A stretch of DNA of 64,000 bases from Berghia stephanieae (lineage: Eukaryota > Mollusca > Gastropoda > Nudibranchia > Aeolidiidae): assembly GCA_034508935.3 (NCBI GenBank), contig CM067443.1:99406702-99470701 (forward strand). The letters are read 5' to 3'. A model generated the notes under the pieces. That model was not told where the DNA came from, did not search any database, and worked only from the letters and a program-made list of their open reading frames with translations. A program made the position numbers and the translations under genes. This document shows positions 24,465-45,191 of the stretch, one piece after another; the stretch's first letter is position 1, and the number at the start of each line of letters is the position of its first letter.

Positions 24465-24701
24465 GTTTGTTTGTTTGTTGTTGCTTTAGGTCTCTTCCAA
24501 CACAATTGAGGTTATATGAGAGACCGCTGAAACAAAAAAACAAGCAATCTAACAAAAATAGTACAAATGTAAATCAAAATCATAACCTAAAGATATCATA
24601 AGCTAAATTATAAATAACCAAGAACAAACAGGCAGAAGATTTACAGAAAAAAAAAATCCCCTGTCAAAAATACAATCACAAACCAAAGAAGCAGGATAGT
24701 C
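24465..24701 (-). mobile_element. Second copy of family S, head-truncated
   Basis: Nearly identical to 24066-24297, apart from microsatellite length. It stops at 'gaagcaggatag', about 100 bp short of the full unit. It lies 65 bp after the first copy in the same orientation. Confidence 0.8.
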
Positions 24702-24823
24702 ATTCATTTGTTAAAAAAAAAAAAAAGAAAGAAAATGAATTCATATTGAAAATGCACCTCTCCTTTCACTTTCAGTCAAAAGAACCCAGTCATCGGATGG
24801 GCTGAACCAAAAATTTCACATTT

Positions 24824-25343
24824 ATTTGTTTGTTTTTAAGGGTTTTACGGCACTTGCAACACATTTAGGTTATATCAGCGCCAGTAAAAGGAAGAAGAAA
24901 TGGGATAGTTCTAGAATTACAATTAAAGCACCCAAGAAAAAGTAAGACATAGGGGAACTGGGAACAAATAGGGATCAGATGCAGATTCCAAGAGCATACC
25001 ACCAATGTACTTAGTTTGAGATCACCTACAAGTCTCATCCGGACACAAGCACAAAATCCAACAAAGAGGAATACACTCAAATGCTTACATTATACATTCA
25101 AAATAACAAATATAATAATACATAACAGAGAGATGATTTACAAGGAAAAAAATATCTCCCAAAACAATAACTATACATTTGACTGTTTGCCTCCCAGCTA
25201 GGACTCCGGCCAGGGCCAGGACAAAACCAAGTAATCTCATTCCAAGACAAAGACAGAAAGCATGTTGGAAAACAGATATAAGGGGATAGAAGACACAGCA
25301 TGTACCCCCCTGCCCACTATGGGAGGTCAGGAACCCCATCCAG
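24824..25343 (-). mobile_element. Family R SINE-like retroelement
   Basis: Full unit, with AATTTCACATTT at both sides (24812-24823, 25344-25355), a perfect 12-bp target duplication. It is ~85-90% like the other copies by eye. Confidence 0.87.
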
Positions 25344-25355
25344 AATTTCACATTT

Positions 25356-35948
<10,593 letters not shown>

Positions 35949-38900
35949 TTTGATTCTCGTGTTGTAGCCTTACAAAAAAGGAATAGAATTCATTTATGAA
36001 TATTTGTGAAGATGTGTGTGACTTAAAAGAATCTTGAAAAAACACATTACTTACTTAAATGGGACAGTTAAGTGGGTAGTATGCGGTCAAAACATATTCA
36101 ACCATAATAGTGTGTAGTGTGGATAAAAGGAGGACGAAACTCGCTCTAGTTTTAAGCATTCTCTTTATGAAATTTCAAAGCTCAATGAAATTAGACCTGA
36201 TTTTATTATTATTTCTATTAAGTTTGATCTACACCGCGAAAATGATCGCCACTACAACTACTACTTGTGATTGTGAGGCTGACCCTCATTCAATGTCTAA
36301 GCAATCTGTGCAATTATTTAAACCAGTAATTGCCAAATAGAATCGACAATACAGAAAACACATGTTTGCAGAACCTAAAGGTTTCTATTTAAAGAGCAGA
36401 GATCAAAATTTCTTCTTTGGGTAAGTTTAATGTTTAACACAAAATGGGATAACAATCTTCTGTTGGATGTATTTGAAATGCAGTAATTTAGTTGGGGTTT
36501 TGTTTCCCCACAAATCCATCATATTTTCTTCCTCTTATATTTCAAGTTGCAAACATAATACGTGTAAAAAAATGATACCTACTGGCCTACTTGGTGTTAT
36601 TTATGTTCTAGTCCCGCGTCTTCCCATGTTAGAACCATGATAAACATTGAGCTGAGTGAAAACTTTTTAGTTCGTTAAGTCGTAAAATCGGAAGCGCGGC
36701 GAGTGAGCATATCATTTGAAATTGTCTCCCAAAACATGTAACAGCCAAAGCAGTTAAAAATATCCGTGGCAATTTTGACTCGTAGTTGGGTTGTTTGTTG
36801 TTTTGGGTTGTCTTTTGTTTTGTTTGTTTTGTTTTTGTTTTTTGTTTTGTTTTTTTGTTGTTGTTATTTTTGGGGTGGGGGGTTGTTTGTTTTTGTTTTT
36901 TTCTTGTTTTGATTTTCATTTTTTGTTTGTGGATTTTTTTTTTTGTTTTTTGATTTTTTTTTTTTTGGGGGGGGGGGGGGGTTTTGTTTCTCTTTTTAGG
37001 TGCTAATTTTTTTTTCTTCTTCCTTCTCTGTCCACAGTAAAACCTCGTTATATACTGGCATATTTGTTCCTTGAGCATATTTTGGCAGCATCATTTTGGG
37101 GTATATATTTGTTATAATCCCGGGTCATAGGCCCCGCGAAACTGGGAAAGAAGTTGCCAGGCTTCTGTACTTTCTCTTGTCTCCTCTTGGAGACATTGGG
37201 TTGCGGCAAATTAAATTGACTTTCCACATGTTTCCGTTGTGGACGAGAACCTAAAATCGCAGAGCATCTAGTCGAGTTGTGTGTTGTGACGGGGCTATCG
37301 GGCGGGTTCACGACTGCACACAAATGCCGCAACGATTTCGCCGCCTGGATAGACCGTCATAATAAAGTATTCTGAGACCATTATAAGCTGCTGCAGTATA
37401 CTGAATTTTTATCAAAGCGGTATTATGTTTGGATGACAATTGCGCTGAAAATTTGGATTTATAGCAACAAATGAAACAAGGGGTTAGTTTCTATTTGCTA
37501 CAGTGGGGAATAAATCGTTACTTTCATTGCCAAAAACTCAAAATCGTATTTCTTATCAATTGAATTCTAAATGTCCTTTTCGGTGTCCAATATATCGCAG
37601 CATAATACCGCATAGAGGCAGTGAGTCACTATTTAATAAGGCCCGATCTCTCGGGGACGTGAAGAAGGCTGTATAACAGTAACAGTGCGGACATTATGAC
37701 CCCGCAGCTTTCCGCGGCCGCAAACTTTACCCTTGGCCGCAATTACCCGAAAATTCTATTTTAGCCGCAAAAAGCCGCAATTTTGTCAGTCTTAGACACA
37801 TTTTCTTAAACAATAAAAGTAATCCTTTTTTATTTTTTACTTGGTACTCTCTATTAGTTAGATTTCAATACTTAAAAAGGAAGAAAAAAAAGACACGCTT
37901 ATAAATCTTATAAAATCGCCATATGTACAGCTAAAAAGTACACAAATATATTTACACCCATCCCCTTCCCTTTCGATCATATTCTCATTCATGGCCACCA
38001 TGCGTCTTGTGATACTTTTGACATTTGGTGCCAGTGTGTATAGACTAACGTCATAAATAAAGGAGTGTCACCAAAATTCATGTAACTGAGCAGAGGTCTC
38101 AAAAAATGATAGAAGGCTTTTTGTTATTTTTCCCTGAACTACCACTAAGCGGAAAATGTTTGACATGACAAAAACAACGGAACATTTATGAAAAAATCCT
38201 AAAATCCCAGAATTCCGCGGAAGATCATCACACTGGTCCCCACTAATATTATTTCTTTTTTTTTTGCAAAATCTCGAAAGTTTGCAAAAATTTGCAAAAA
38301 ATTGCAAATTTTGCGACCGCAGTGCAAATCAGCGTTTTTTCCCATTTTTTTTTTTTTTTGCGGCCGCAAGCGATCCCAAAAAAACTGCCATGACAGACAG
38401 GCACTATCGACACGAGAACAGAATTTTCTGGAACAACAACAATTCCAACTCACATTAGATGACAATACATTGGAGACGGCACTGAGATGGAGAGATGATG
38501 ACCAACTTGTTACAAAATTGACTGTTCCGAAATTAGTTGTTTTTGTTGGGTTTTTTTGTTTTTTTGTTTTGTTTTGTTTTTTTTGTTTCACGTGCTGTGG
38601 TCTCAACTTGTCTTTCCAGAGTACGGCAATGGTGATGTTATTCCTTTCAAGAAACTTTTCATTTTATGGTATATCATGACCATAATTTAGTTTCAGGCGA
38701 TGGGGATGAAAAAAAAGAAGCAAAGATCAAGTTGTAATTGTAATTCCCTTTATGTCTCGTATTTGATTATCATTATATATCAGTCAAGTGCGCGGGATAT
38801 TGTTACGCCTTGCGAGTGCATGCTGCTGTTCAAAATGTTATTTAATCATCATCCACAAATTAATGGATTTTTTTAATTCGTATTTTCAACAAAATGAATA

Positions 38901-39009
38901 TATTGCGATTTCTATTGATACAGAACTAAAATGGCCGGTTTTGATGTGATTAATTTTCATACTAATTGGCTTCCACATTATTGACTAAAATGTACTATTC
39001 TGCATTCTT
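35949..39009. other. Upstream region of copy A
   Basis: It contains T/G-only low complexity (36790-36985), the transposon remnant at 37041, and 'cggccgcaa' words at 37715-37780 and 38360. 38150-38240 resembles 32460-32565 (both hold 'aatcc.aaaatccc', 'ggaattc.gcgga'). No gene seen. Confidence 0.55.
37041..37611. repeat. Probable DNA-transposon remnant
   Basis: 'cagtaaaacctcgttatata' at 37037 is a typical pogo-type end, but no partner is seen. Within, GCGGTATTATG (37417-37427) is inverted at 37601-37611. The boundaries are weak. Confidence 0.35.
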
Positions 39010-39415
39010 TGAAATGTTTGTTTTTAAAGGATTTACGGCGCTTGCAACACATTAAGGTCACATGAGCGCCAGTAAAAAGGAAGAAAATGGGATAGTAAAA
39101 AAGTTCCAGAATTACAATTAAAGCACCCCAAAAAGGTGAAACAAAGGGGGCTTGGTTCAAATAGGGAACAGATGTAGATTCCAAGTCCAAGACCACATTA
39201 TCGATGTACTTAGTTTGAGATGACCTAAAAGTTTAATCCAGAAACACAAGAACAGGTCCCGACAAAGAGGAACACACTCAAATGGTTACAAATCATATAT
39301 AATATGTAAAAAAAAACATAATACAGTGCATAACAGAGAGATGATTTACAATAAAAAAATTATCATCTCCCACAACTCTCAAATACTTTTGACTGTTTCT
39401 CTCCCAGCTAGGGTA
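39010..39415 (-). mobile_element. Family R SINE-like retroelement, head-truncated
   Basis: Carries the A-rich tail end (agtaaa..gcgcc..gcaagcgccgtaaatcc on the minus strand) and the body, but stops at 'ctcccagctaggg' and lacks the last ~110 bp of the unit. Confidence 0.75.
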
Positions 39416-39826
39416 TACTTTCATAAAAACTTACTTTAATATATTATTTCTTTTTTTTTTTTTTTTTTTCGAAAATGTTTTTCTCCATTTCTGAGTAGGT
39501 ATTGTTTTGGGGTTTGTTTTTTTTTGCATTGCACAGGAGTGAGTTGGTTAACAAGAACTTCAAAGACTCCACTGATACGAAAGGACTAGTTTGGAACCAA
39601 GTGGAAAAGAGAGGATGACGAGCGGGCGACTGCAACATAAACGTCAAACTCAAAAATAAATTGTTTTCAAAAATTAAAATTGTGTGGAGGTATCCAAGTG
39701 TTGCTTTATGAAGGGGCCTGCTGAAAGTGTATTGCTATAATGTATCGGTAGTTCAGGACACCAAAGGATTGAGAGAACATGCCAATGATCACAGCATCAA
39801 TTTGTGTATACCTCTATCTGTATTTG

Positions 39827-40530
39827 TTGTTTTTAAGGGTTTGCGGTGCTTGCGGAACGTTTAGGTCACTTAAGCACCATAAATGGAAGAAAACAGGATT
39901 GTCATACAATTTTTGATTTAGAATTAAAAGCATTCCCCAAAAAAAGTAAGACCAAAAGGACTGGTTCAAATAGTTTGTTTATTTTAAAGGTTTTACGGCG
40001 CTCGTGACACATTTAGGTCATATCAGCGTCAGTAAAAAGGAATAAAATAGGATAGTAAAGGGTTATAGAATTACGATTAAAGTACCCACGATAAAGCAAG
40101 ACAAAGTGGAATGGTACAAATAGAGAATAGGTGTAGAATCCAAGAGCATACCATCAATGTACTTTGTTTGAGATCACCTAAAAGTCTCATCCAGACACGA
40201 GCAGAGGATCCCACTAACAGGAAAACACCCAAATGCTTATATCATACATTCAAAACAACACAATTTATAATACATAACAGAGAGATGATTTACAAAGAAA
40301 AAAAATATCATCTCCCAAAACAAGAACTATACATTTGACTGTTTCCCTCCCAGCCAAGGACTCCGGAGAGAGCCAGGACAAAATCAAGTAATCTCATTCA
40401 AGGACAAAGACAGAAGGCAAATTGGAAAACAGCTATAGAGGGATAGAAGACACAGTTATCGCCTTCCTGCTCACCCAATGGTTCAAATGGGGAACAGTAG
40501 TAGATTCCAAGAGCAATCTATCTGCATATC
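39827..40530 (-). mobile_element. Older family R copy split by a younger one
   Basis: The outer copy is seen as 39827-39971 and 40479-40530, which continue into each other at 'tggttcaaat|ggggaacag..agattccaagagca'. The gap is filled by another copy of the same family. Confidence 0.75.
39972..40478 (-). mobile_element. Family R SINE-like retroelement nested in another copy
   Basis: The insert is flanked by TGGTTCAAAT (39962-39971 and 40479-40488), a perfect 10-bp duplication of the outer copy's own sequence. Confidence 0.82.
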
Positions 40531-40879
40531 TGGGTTTTTAAATAATTTATGTTTTTATTGTTTTTTGTTGGTGGCTGAAGAAGGGTTGGTTTTTAGTCCG
40601 AAACGTTCCTTGTTTGTTATTTTGTTTTTGTTTTTTTTTAAAGCTGTTATATTCATTTTTGTTTATAACTGTAAGTAGTACATACATGATTTTTATCTCT
40701 CTCTATTCAAGGTCCGGGGGTTTTTATGAGTTTTTTTGTTTGTTTGTTTTTTCTTTTTAATGCTAATCTAAGAAGTTAAACAGTGTTTGAAACTCTTTAA
40801 TGTAGTTTCAGTAAGACAAGAGATGGTAAAAAGAGAATGAATAGCTATTTAGTTCAGCTGCGCCTACAAACATCAAATA

Positions 40880-41440
40880 AATAGGACGATGGGAAATGAG
40901 AGAAAGGAGTATTAAGAGCAATCTACCCTTGTGTCAAGTCTGAGACAGTTATGACATGGCACATATTCCCGATCAAGAGGGATACACTAAAAAATTGCAC
41001 ATGAAATCAATAAACTGAAAATATAAGAAGATATTTACCAGGGAATTTTCTTTCTTGATGATATATGTTGTAAACTCACATTTTGGGAGAATGAACACAA
41101 CAGGTCATACGTATACAGTTAGACGTTATAGTTATACACAATACATCACATCACCAAGACCACATTAATAGAAATAGGTAAGAGTTGTCCCCAGGCTTAA
41201 AGGATTGTATATACAAGAGCACCAATTTGAATGTTTGGTTTCCCTTCCGACAAGAGACCAATTTTGAATGTTTCCCTTCAAGCAAGGGATCTCAACCACG
41301 TCAGGCAAAACAAAGTAATCTCAATTCAGCACTAGAGCAAAGAAGTACAGAGGAAGAAGAAAACAAATATATAGAGATATAAAAGACACAACAACTGACC
41401 TCTCGCCCAAGAAGGCATTCAAAAGCCCTGTCCACCTGAC
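40880..41440 (-). mobile_element. Strongly diverged family R relative
   Basis: Scattered matches in the right order: 'aagagcaatctaccc', 'gagggatacactaaaa', 'caaaacaaagtaatctcaat', 'atataaaagacacaacaac'. Boundaries are approximate. A similar faint relative lies at ~45720-45980. Confidence 0.4.
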
Positions 41441-41599
41441 CTTTTCTGTAAACCAAAGATAATGTGCAAAAAGATAAAATGGACATCAAGTAAAAATGAA
41501 ATCTCTTTATTACGGTAAAAAAACATGAGTTAAATTGTTCATTGACCAATCAGAAACCGAGAGAAGTGCAGAGTGAGTTTTAAAATTACATTACATTTC

Positions 41600-41845
41600 T
41601 CTCTTCTATCATAATTTTCTCATTCATTATCACGACATTAAAATTCCCTTTAATGCTTTGATCATTCATTATCACCACTACAAAATTTCTTTTCATGCTT
41701 TGACTATTCATTATCACAAACACAAAAATCCCTTTCATGCTTTGATCACTCATTATTACGACAGTACAATTCCCTTTCATGTTTTTTTTTTCACTCATTA
41801 TGACATTATAATTCCCTTTCATATTTTGTTCATTCATTTCATAAC
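41600..41845. repeat. 42-bp minisatellite, five to six units
   Basis: The unit is approximately ttcattatcacnacannaaa + attccctttcatgctttgatca. The first three units are exactly 42 bp, and later ones vary by a few bases. Because 42 is a multiple of three, the minus strand stays open as a 14-residue repeat (MNDQSIKGNFNVVI-like). It ends at the edge of the mariner fossil. Confidence 0.85.
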
Positions 41846-41850
41846 ATAAA

Positions 41851-42733
41851 CGAGGGTATATTGAAAATTAATGCCTAAAAGGCTACCTTTTCAAGGCATA
41901 AAGTTACAATTTTGCACACATACTGCCAAACCAAATATTTTTGTTTTTAAGAAAGAGTGTATTAACCACATAATTATCAATATTCTGAGGTGAAAAAGAA
42001 AATCTCTGGCACGATAAAAAGAATATGCAGATGTGTAAACAGATGTTGGTACAATATGAACAAAAAATGCGAAGTGTTCCCCCACCAAATCGCCACTGGA
42101 GATGATACTTGATTAAGACCACTAAGACCCTAAATCAAAACAACAGTCAATGGTATATAAGCATAACACCTCAGAATTCCCTAAAAAGATCAAAGCTGGA
42201 TTTTTTGCTGATGGCATTCAACATTTGAAAGTCAAAATTTATGTTAGTTGTCTTTCGGAACTGGAAAGGGGTCCGCATAAGTAAAAAATATTATGGAAGC
42301 TTGAAGTAAGATTGAGGTAAATGAGAGTTTATAAATAAAGTCTCCATCATCCAGCATGACAACACTCGCCCTCACGAAAGTTGTGAAACCTAATCAGCTT
42401 TGGATCATTTGGAAATTAAGACCCTGCCATATCCCCCATATAGCAAAGGCCATCTCCATCAAATCTTATCCTTTTCCTAAAAATCAAAGAGTATCTGTTA
42501 AAAAAAAAAAAAATTATAAAATGATGATAAAGTGGAAAGTGATGAGGATGCTGGATTTTTCGCTTATGGCATTCAACAATTTGATTTGACTGCATCAAGT
42601 GTAAATGTGACAATGATAAAAAATGACAATCTTCAGGAAAGAGTAAGCTTTTATTTGGTGTATGTTTTATGTGAAAATTTCAATCATTAAAGATGCTATG
42701 ACCTTGGAGGCATAACTTTTCAATATGCCCTCG
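41851..42733 (+). mobile_element. mariner-family transposon fossil (Tc1/mariner)
   Basis: Termini CGAGGGTATATTGAAAA and (reverse complement) CGAGGGCATATTGAAAA. Between them are mariner transposase blocks in order but in different frames: HQIATGDDT (mariner IVTGDETW, first catalytic Asp), SKQQSMVYKHNTSEFPKKIK (mariner TKRQSMQWKH..PKKFK), QHDNTRPHE (mariner HDNARPHTA, second Asp), LPYPPYSKGHLHQ (mariner LPHPPYSPDLAPSD; third Asp lost), DCIKCKCDN near the end. There are several stops and frame changes. The 883 bp are short of the ~1.3 kb full length, so it is internally deleted and long dead. Confidence 0.85.
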
Positions 42734-42908
42734 TATTTCTATTTCCATAAAAAGAGTTTGAGATTACAGTAAAACTGGCTAATTCATTTGGATGTCGTTT
42801 CATTGGAATTTTAACAGTCCGGTGCAATACCAATTAAACAGCTTGCATCATATATAACATGCGTGAAATCTATTAAGAAATAAAAACAATAAAAACAAAC
42901 TAGCACCA

Positions 42909-42914
42909 TTTTAT
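42909..42914 (-). terminator. Candidate poly(A) signal for copy B
   Basis: AATAAA on the minus strand, ~157 bp past the copy B stop codon and ~175 bp before the mariner fossil begins. Confidence 0.4.
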
Positions 42915-43070
42915 TCCCTCAACAAAATTCTATAGGTGTGGCAACATATATGGCCTCCAAAATTCAGCGAAAACATGACTCAGCATTTAAAAAAATACAA
43001 ATTTAGCAATCTCATAAAATTTTATGTGAGCAATGTCTCATTTTTCATTTTACACTGAACTAAATCATTG

Positions 43071-43245
43071 TCAACTCTCGTTATCAAGGACTGGTAAACT
43101 GAGCTCCAACTTGGCCATGTCATTCCTGAAAAAAGAATTATATCCAATGATTGTCGGTGGTTGGTCATCTTTCTTGTCAAACACAAAGCCATCCAACCAT
43201 GAAGTTCCGTATAATTTGACAGGTAATCTTTTGAAACTGTCAGAG
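43071..43245 (-). CDS. Copy B exon 6 (terminal)
   Basis: 175 nt, acceptor ttacag, stop TGA at 43073-43071. KLYGTSWLDGFVFDKKDDQP ... LELSLPVLDNES. It lacks the acidic tail of copy A. Confidence 0.86.
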
Positions 43246-44841
43246 CTGTAAGAAAAAAAAGCCCTTCATAATCATTTTTTTTTAAATTAACAGGATTGTA
43301 ACAACACAGTAATCTGTAATGTAAATTGTGCTAATGTTTCACCCTAGCATATCCACGTTATATAATAATATGATCCTGTTATAACAAAACAACCCAATTA
43401 CCTTTTAGGAAGGTCCTGGGTTCGAGTTTCACTCGGTGCATAGATGAGTCCTTGGAAAAGGCTTTTACTCACATTCTTTCACCGTACTCAGGTGTAAAAT
43501 GAGTACCTGGCTGTTAACAGCGTTTTAACAGCATTGTATCTGTAAAAAAAAATTGTAATATCGCCTAGCAGGCGTCATGTCTCGTTCTATATCATGTAAC
43601 ATATTATGGTCAGGGATCCGTTGTAAAGCGCTTTGAGCACGTTTAGTGGATATTGTGCTATATAAAAGCTCACAGGGTTTGGTTTTTTTTACTGCATAGC
43701 ATTATTATAATATATCGTTATTGCTTCTGAGTTTGAGTGTTTAAAAATGGCAATGCTTGTGTTGGGTAGGTATGACATTTCAGGAAATAATCTGAAAATG
43801 GTCGGTGAGGGGAGAGTTAACGGAGAAATACATCCATTTGCTTTAAGCATGTTCATTATATTATGCATGATTTATTGTATATTCTTACCATTCAAGAATG
43901 CAAGACAGTTTGATAAAGGACAACGATTTGACATCTTGTAAGAAATAAGTGATGGTAAAATTGTGCAAAAGATGAGACAATGTCGTTGAGATAGAAAGAG
44001 AATAATGTTTCAGAGGAAAGATAAGAAAAAGAGGGGTTATATCAATAAATAAAGTAATAAATTAAGCAGTTAAGACCATCAGACTTTCTTCAACTCAATG
44101 GATGAGTTGACATAAATAAATATTCCCAGACAAAGTGTTCTTTACCTCTCGTCCATGACCAAAAAAATAAAATTGAAAAAAAAAAAAAAATTCCATTTTA
44201 AGATTAAATTATCAAATTTAAGCTAAAGTAAACGCCTTCAATGAGGAGCTTACGATTTGTTTCTTAAACGTCAAAAATCTAAATTTTCCAAACTCTGATC
44301 TTTTTCTTCATCTTATTCATACTGATATAATACATTGACACAATGGGTCACAATCATCTTAAAACTTACATGTTAAACATGACCATGTTACAGCCTGTGA
44401 TCCAATCAAATAGCAGAAACTCCTGCATGGAAATGGAGCACATCAGAAGTACAAACCGAGAACCAGCTCCCACTATAAAGGCTTTCAGTCCATAAGCAGT
44501 TATCGGCCAATATTCTTCTTCTTTGATTCCAACATCTTTAGTAGATAATTGATAACATGTCAATGATGACTCTTTGGTATCGAATTCCCAAAAGGAGATA
44601 AAAACGCGCTCAGGCTTGGCTATGTCAAAATAAACTGAAGAAATATCTGCCACTGAATCATAATCATGTATACTTGACTGAGATGTTTTGTAATGCCTTG
44701 TATGTACATCTAGAGACCACATGAACATAGTTTTCTTGTCACAAGAGATAAACCTGAGCTGTCCGTGTATTTCACAAGGAAGGAAGTATATCTGAAATTT
44801 AAACCATGATACATAAGTTATATTTTAGCAATTCCATGCCG

Positions 44842-44894
<53 letters not shown>

Positions 44895-45149
44895 AATATT
44901 TACCACAATGTTGGAGTCAGTCTACATCGATGTTTCAGGCCTGTGTGTTATATGAGTTTGGTTTGTTGTGTGTTGTTGCTTGTTGAAGTGGTTCCGTAGG
45001 TTTGTAGTTGATTAATAAGTGCTTCCGTCGATGTGGACAACTATTGTACATCTCATTTTTCGTGTTGAGTGTGGCTTCATGAGGGTGTTTGATTATAGTA
45101 TATTTACATGTCGAGCACTATTCGTACCATATTTGTATCCAACACGATT

Positions 45150-45191
<42 letters not shown>

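Noticed and set aside
37048-37332. 94-codon minus-strand frame (RHLCAVVNPPDSPVTTHNST)
   Set aside because: Sits in a probable DNA-transposon remnant; no recognised transposase or host family.
41600-41845. CRISPR-like array
   Set aside because: Units abut without unique spacers, and the genome is eukaryotic. It is a minisatellite.
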